DNA of 64,000 bases, taken from assembly GCA_012845835.1 (NCBI GenBank), contig JABAKD010000010.1, positions 6,438,288-6,502,287 on the forward strand, written 5' to 3'. The stretch's first letter is position 1. Each line of letters starts with the position of its first letter. A program made the translations under genes and the position numbers. The notes under the pieces were generated by a model that ran no database searches, was not told the DNA's origin, and worked only from the letters and a program-made list of their open reading frames with translations. This document shows positions 63,886 through 64,000 of the stretch, one piece after another. This DNA is from Undaria pinnatifida. Taxonomy: Eukaryota; Sar; Phaeophyceae; Laminariales; Alariaceae.

Positions 63886-63961
63886 CTGTTGACCGCCGAC
63901 AAAAGCATAAAAACAGTGACGGGTGGGATGAGGCGAGGTGTCACCACCACCATCATTATCA

Positions 63962-63964
<3 letters not shown>

Positions 63965-64000
<36 letters not shown>
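63965..64000. repeat. (ATC)n microsatellite at the right edge
   Basis: At least eleven ATC triplets, running off the window. Confidence 0.95.

Noticed and set aside
4795-63316. Long plus-strand open frames over most exons, with repeated MPEPKILPNMLFFGFF and DGMSTEPDG phrases
   Set aside because: They are exact antisense readings of the C2 tail and of the heptads. The sense frame avoids codons that would read as stops on the other strand, so the shadow is open, but these frames end at the exon edges, cross no splice logic and look like no known protein.
63320-63580. Minus-strand proline-rich frame just upstream of exon 2
   Set aside because: It is a translation of a pyrimidine-rich intron (runs of CCT and CCC); exon 1 joins exon 2 in phase without it.

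Overview
The window is eukaryotic. It is filled almost completely by one gene on the minus strand, transcribed from right to left, and open at both ends. I could place 80 coding exons between 63885 and 1, separated by 79 GT-AG introns of about 170 to 1,580 nt. They add up to about 18.7 kb of coding sequence, or roughly 6,220 residues. Splice phases agree at all 79 junctions and I found no in-frame stop, which is the main argument for one giant transcript. The first exon of the gene, its start codon and its stop codon are not in the window.

The protein is low-complexity and modular, made of P, S, V, D, G, A, K and M, and I saw no cysteine in any exon. It is built from five exon types. B (usually 160 nt, phase 0 to 1) is an acidic VPDASIS...SVDLPG unit. 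C (phase 1 to 0) carries heptads of the type MPSGSVD and ends in one of two ways: C1 has a Gly/Ala-rich hydrophobic stretch followed by GKADKPEGE, and C2 has a basic PKKSMFGSIFGSGKGKME tail. A (usually 198 nt, phase 0 to 0) ends in a basic PKKGIFGKLLKKKSSK patch. D (usually 138 nt, 0 to 0) and E (usually 121 nt, 0 to 1) are short acidic units. They are arranged as two higher-order repeats, a three-exon unit B-C1-A and a six-exon unit B-C2-D-E-C1short-A. Some C exons are hybrids and four exons have B and C fused without an intron. The alternating VDVP-type strands, and phrases such as PGFKMPSVKGKAEV, recall the AHNAK/periaxin style of repeat protein, but I cannot show homology. The function is unknown; a structural or membrane-cortex role is only a guess.

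Layout in gene order: 63885-57877 holds divergent and fused entry modules. 57348-43752 has mixed units, with a worn D/E duplication near 50-52 kb. 42693-32342 holds two complete six-exon units preceded by a truncated B. 31992-19046 is a run of seven B-C1-A units. 18792-10091 holds two six-exon units flanking the exon with the largest heptad array. 8980-1 holds increasingly divergent modules.

The introns are AT-rich and T-rich on the transcribed strand. They contain simple repeats, minisatellites, a roughly 185-bp MITE-like family (four copies), several other dispersed repeats and one decayed non-LTR retrotransposon fragment (1030-2009). Dense, fairly long introns around GC-rich exons suggest an alga with a complex genome, possibly a brown alga or other stramenopile, but that is inference. 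I saw no convincing second protein gene, tRNA, rRNA or CRISPR array.
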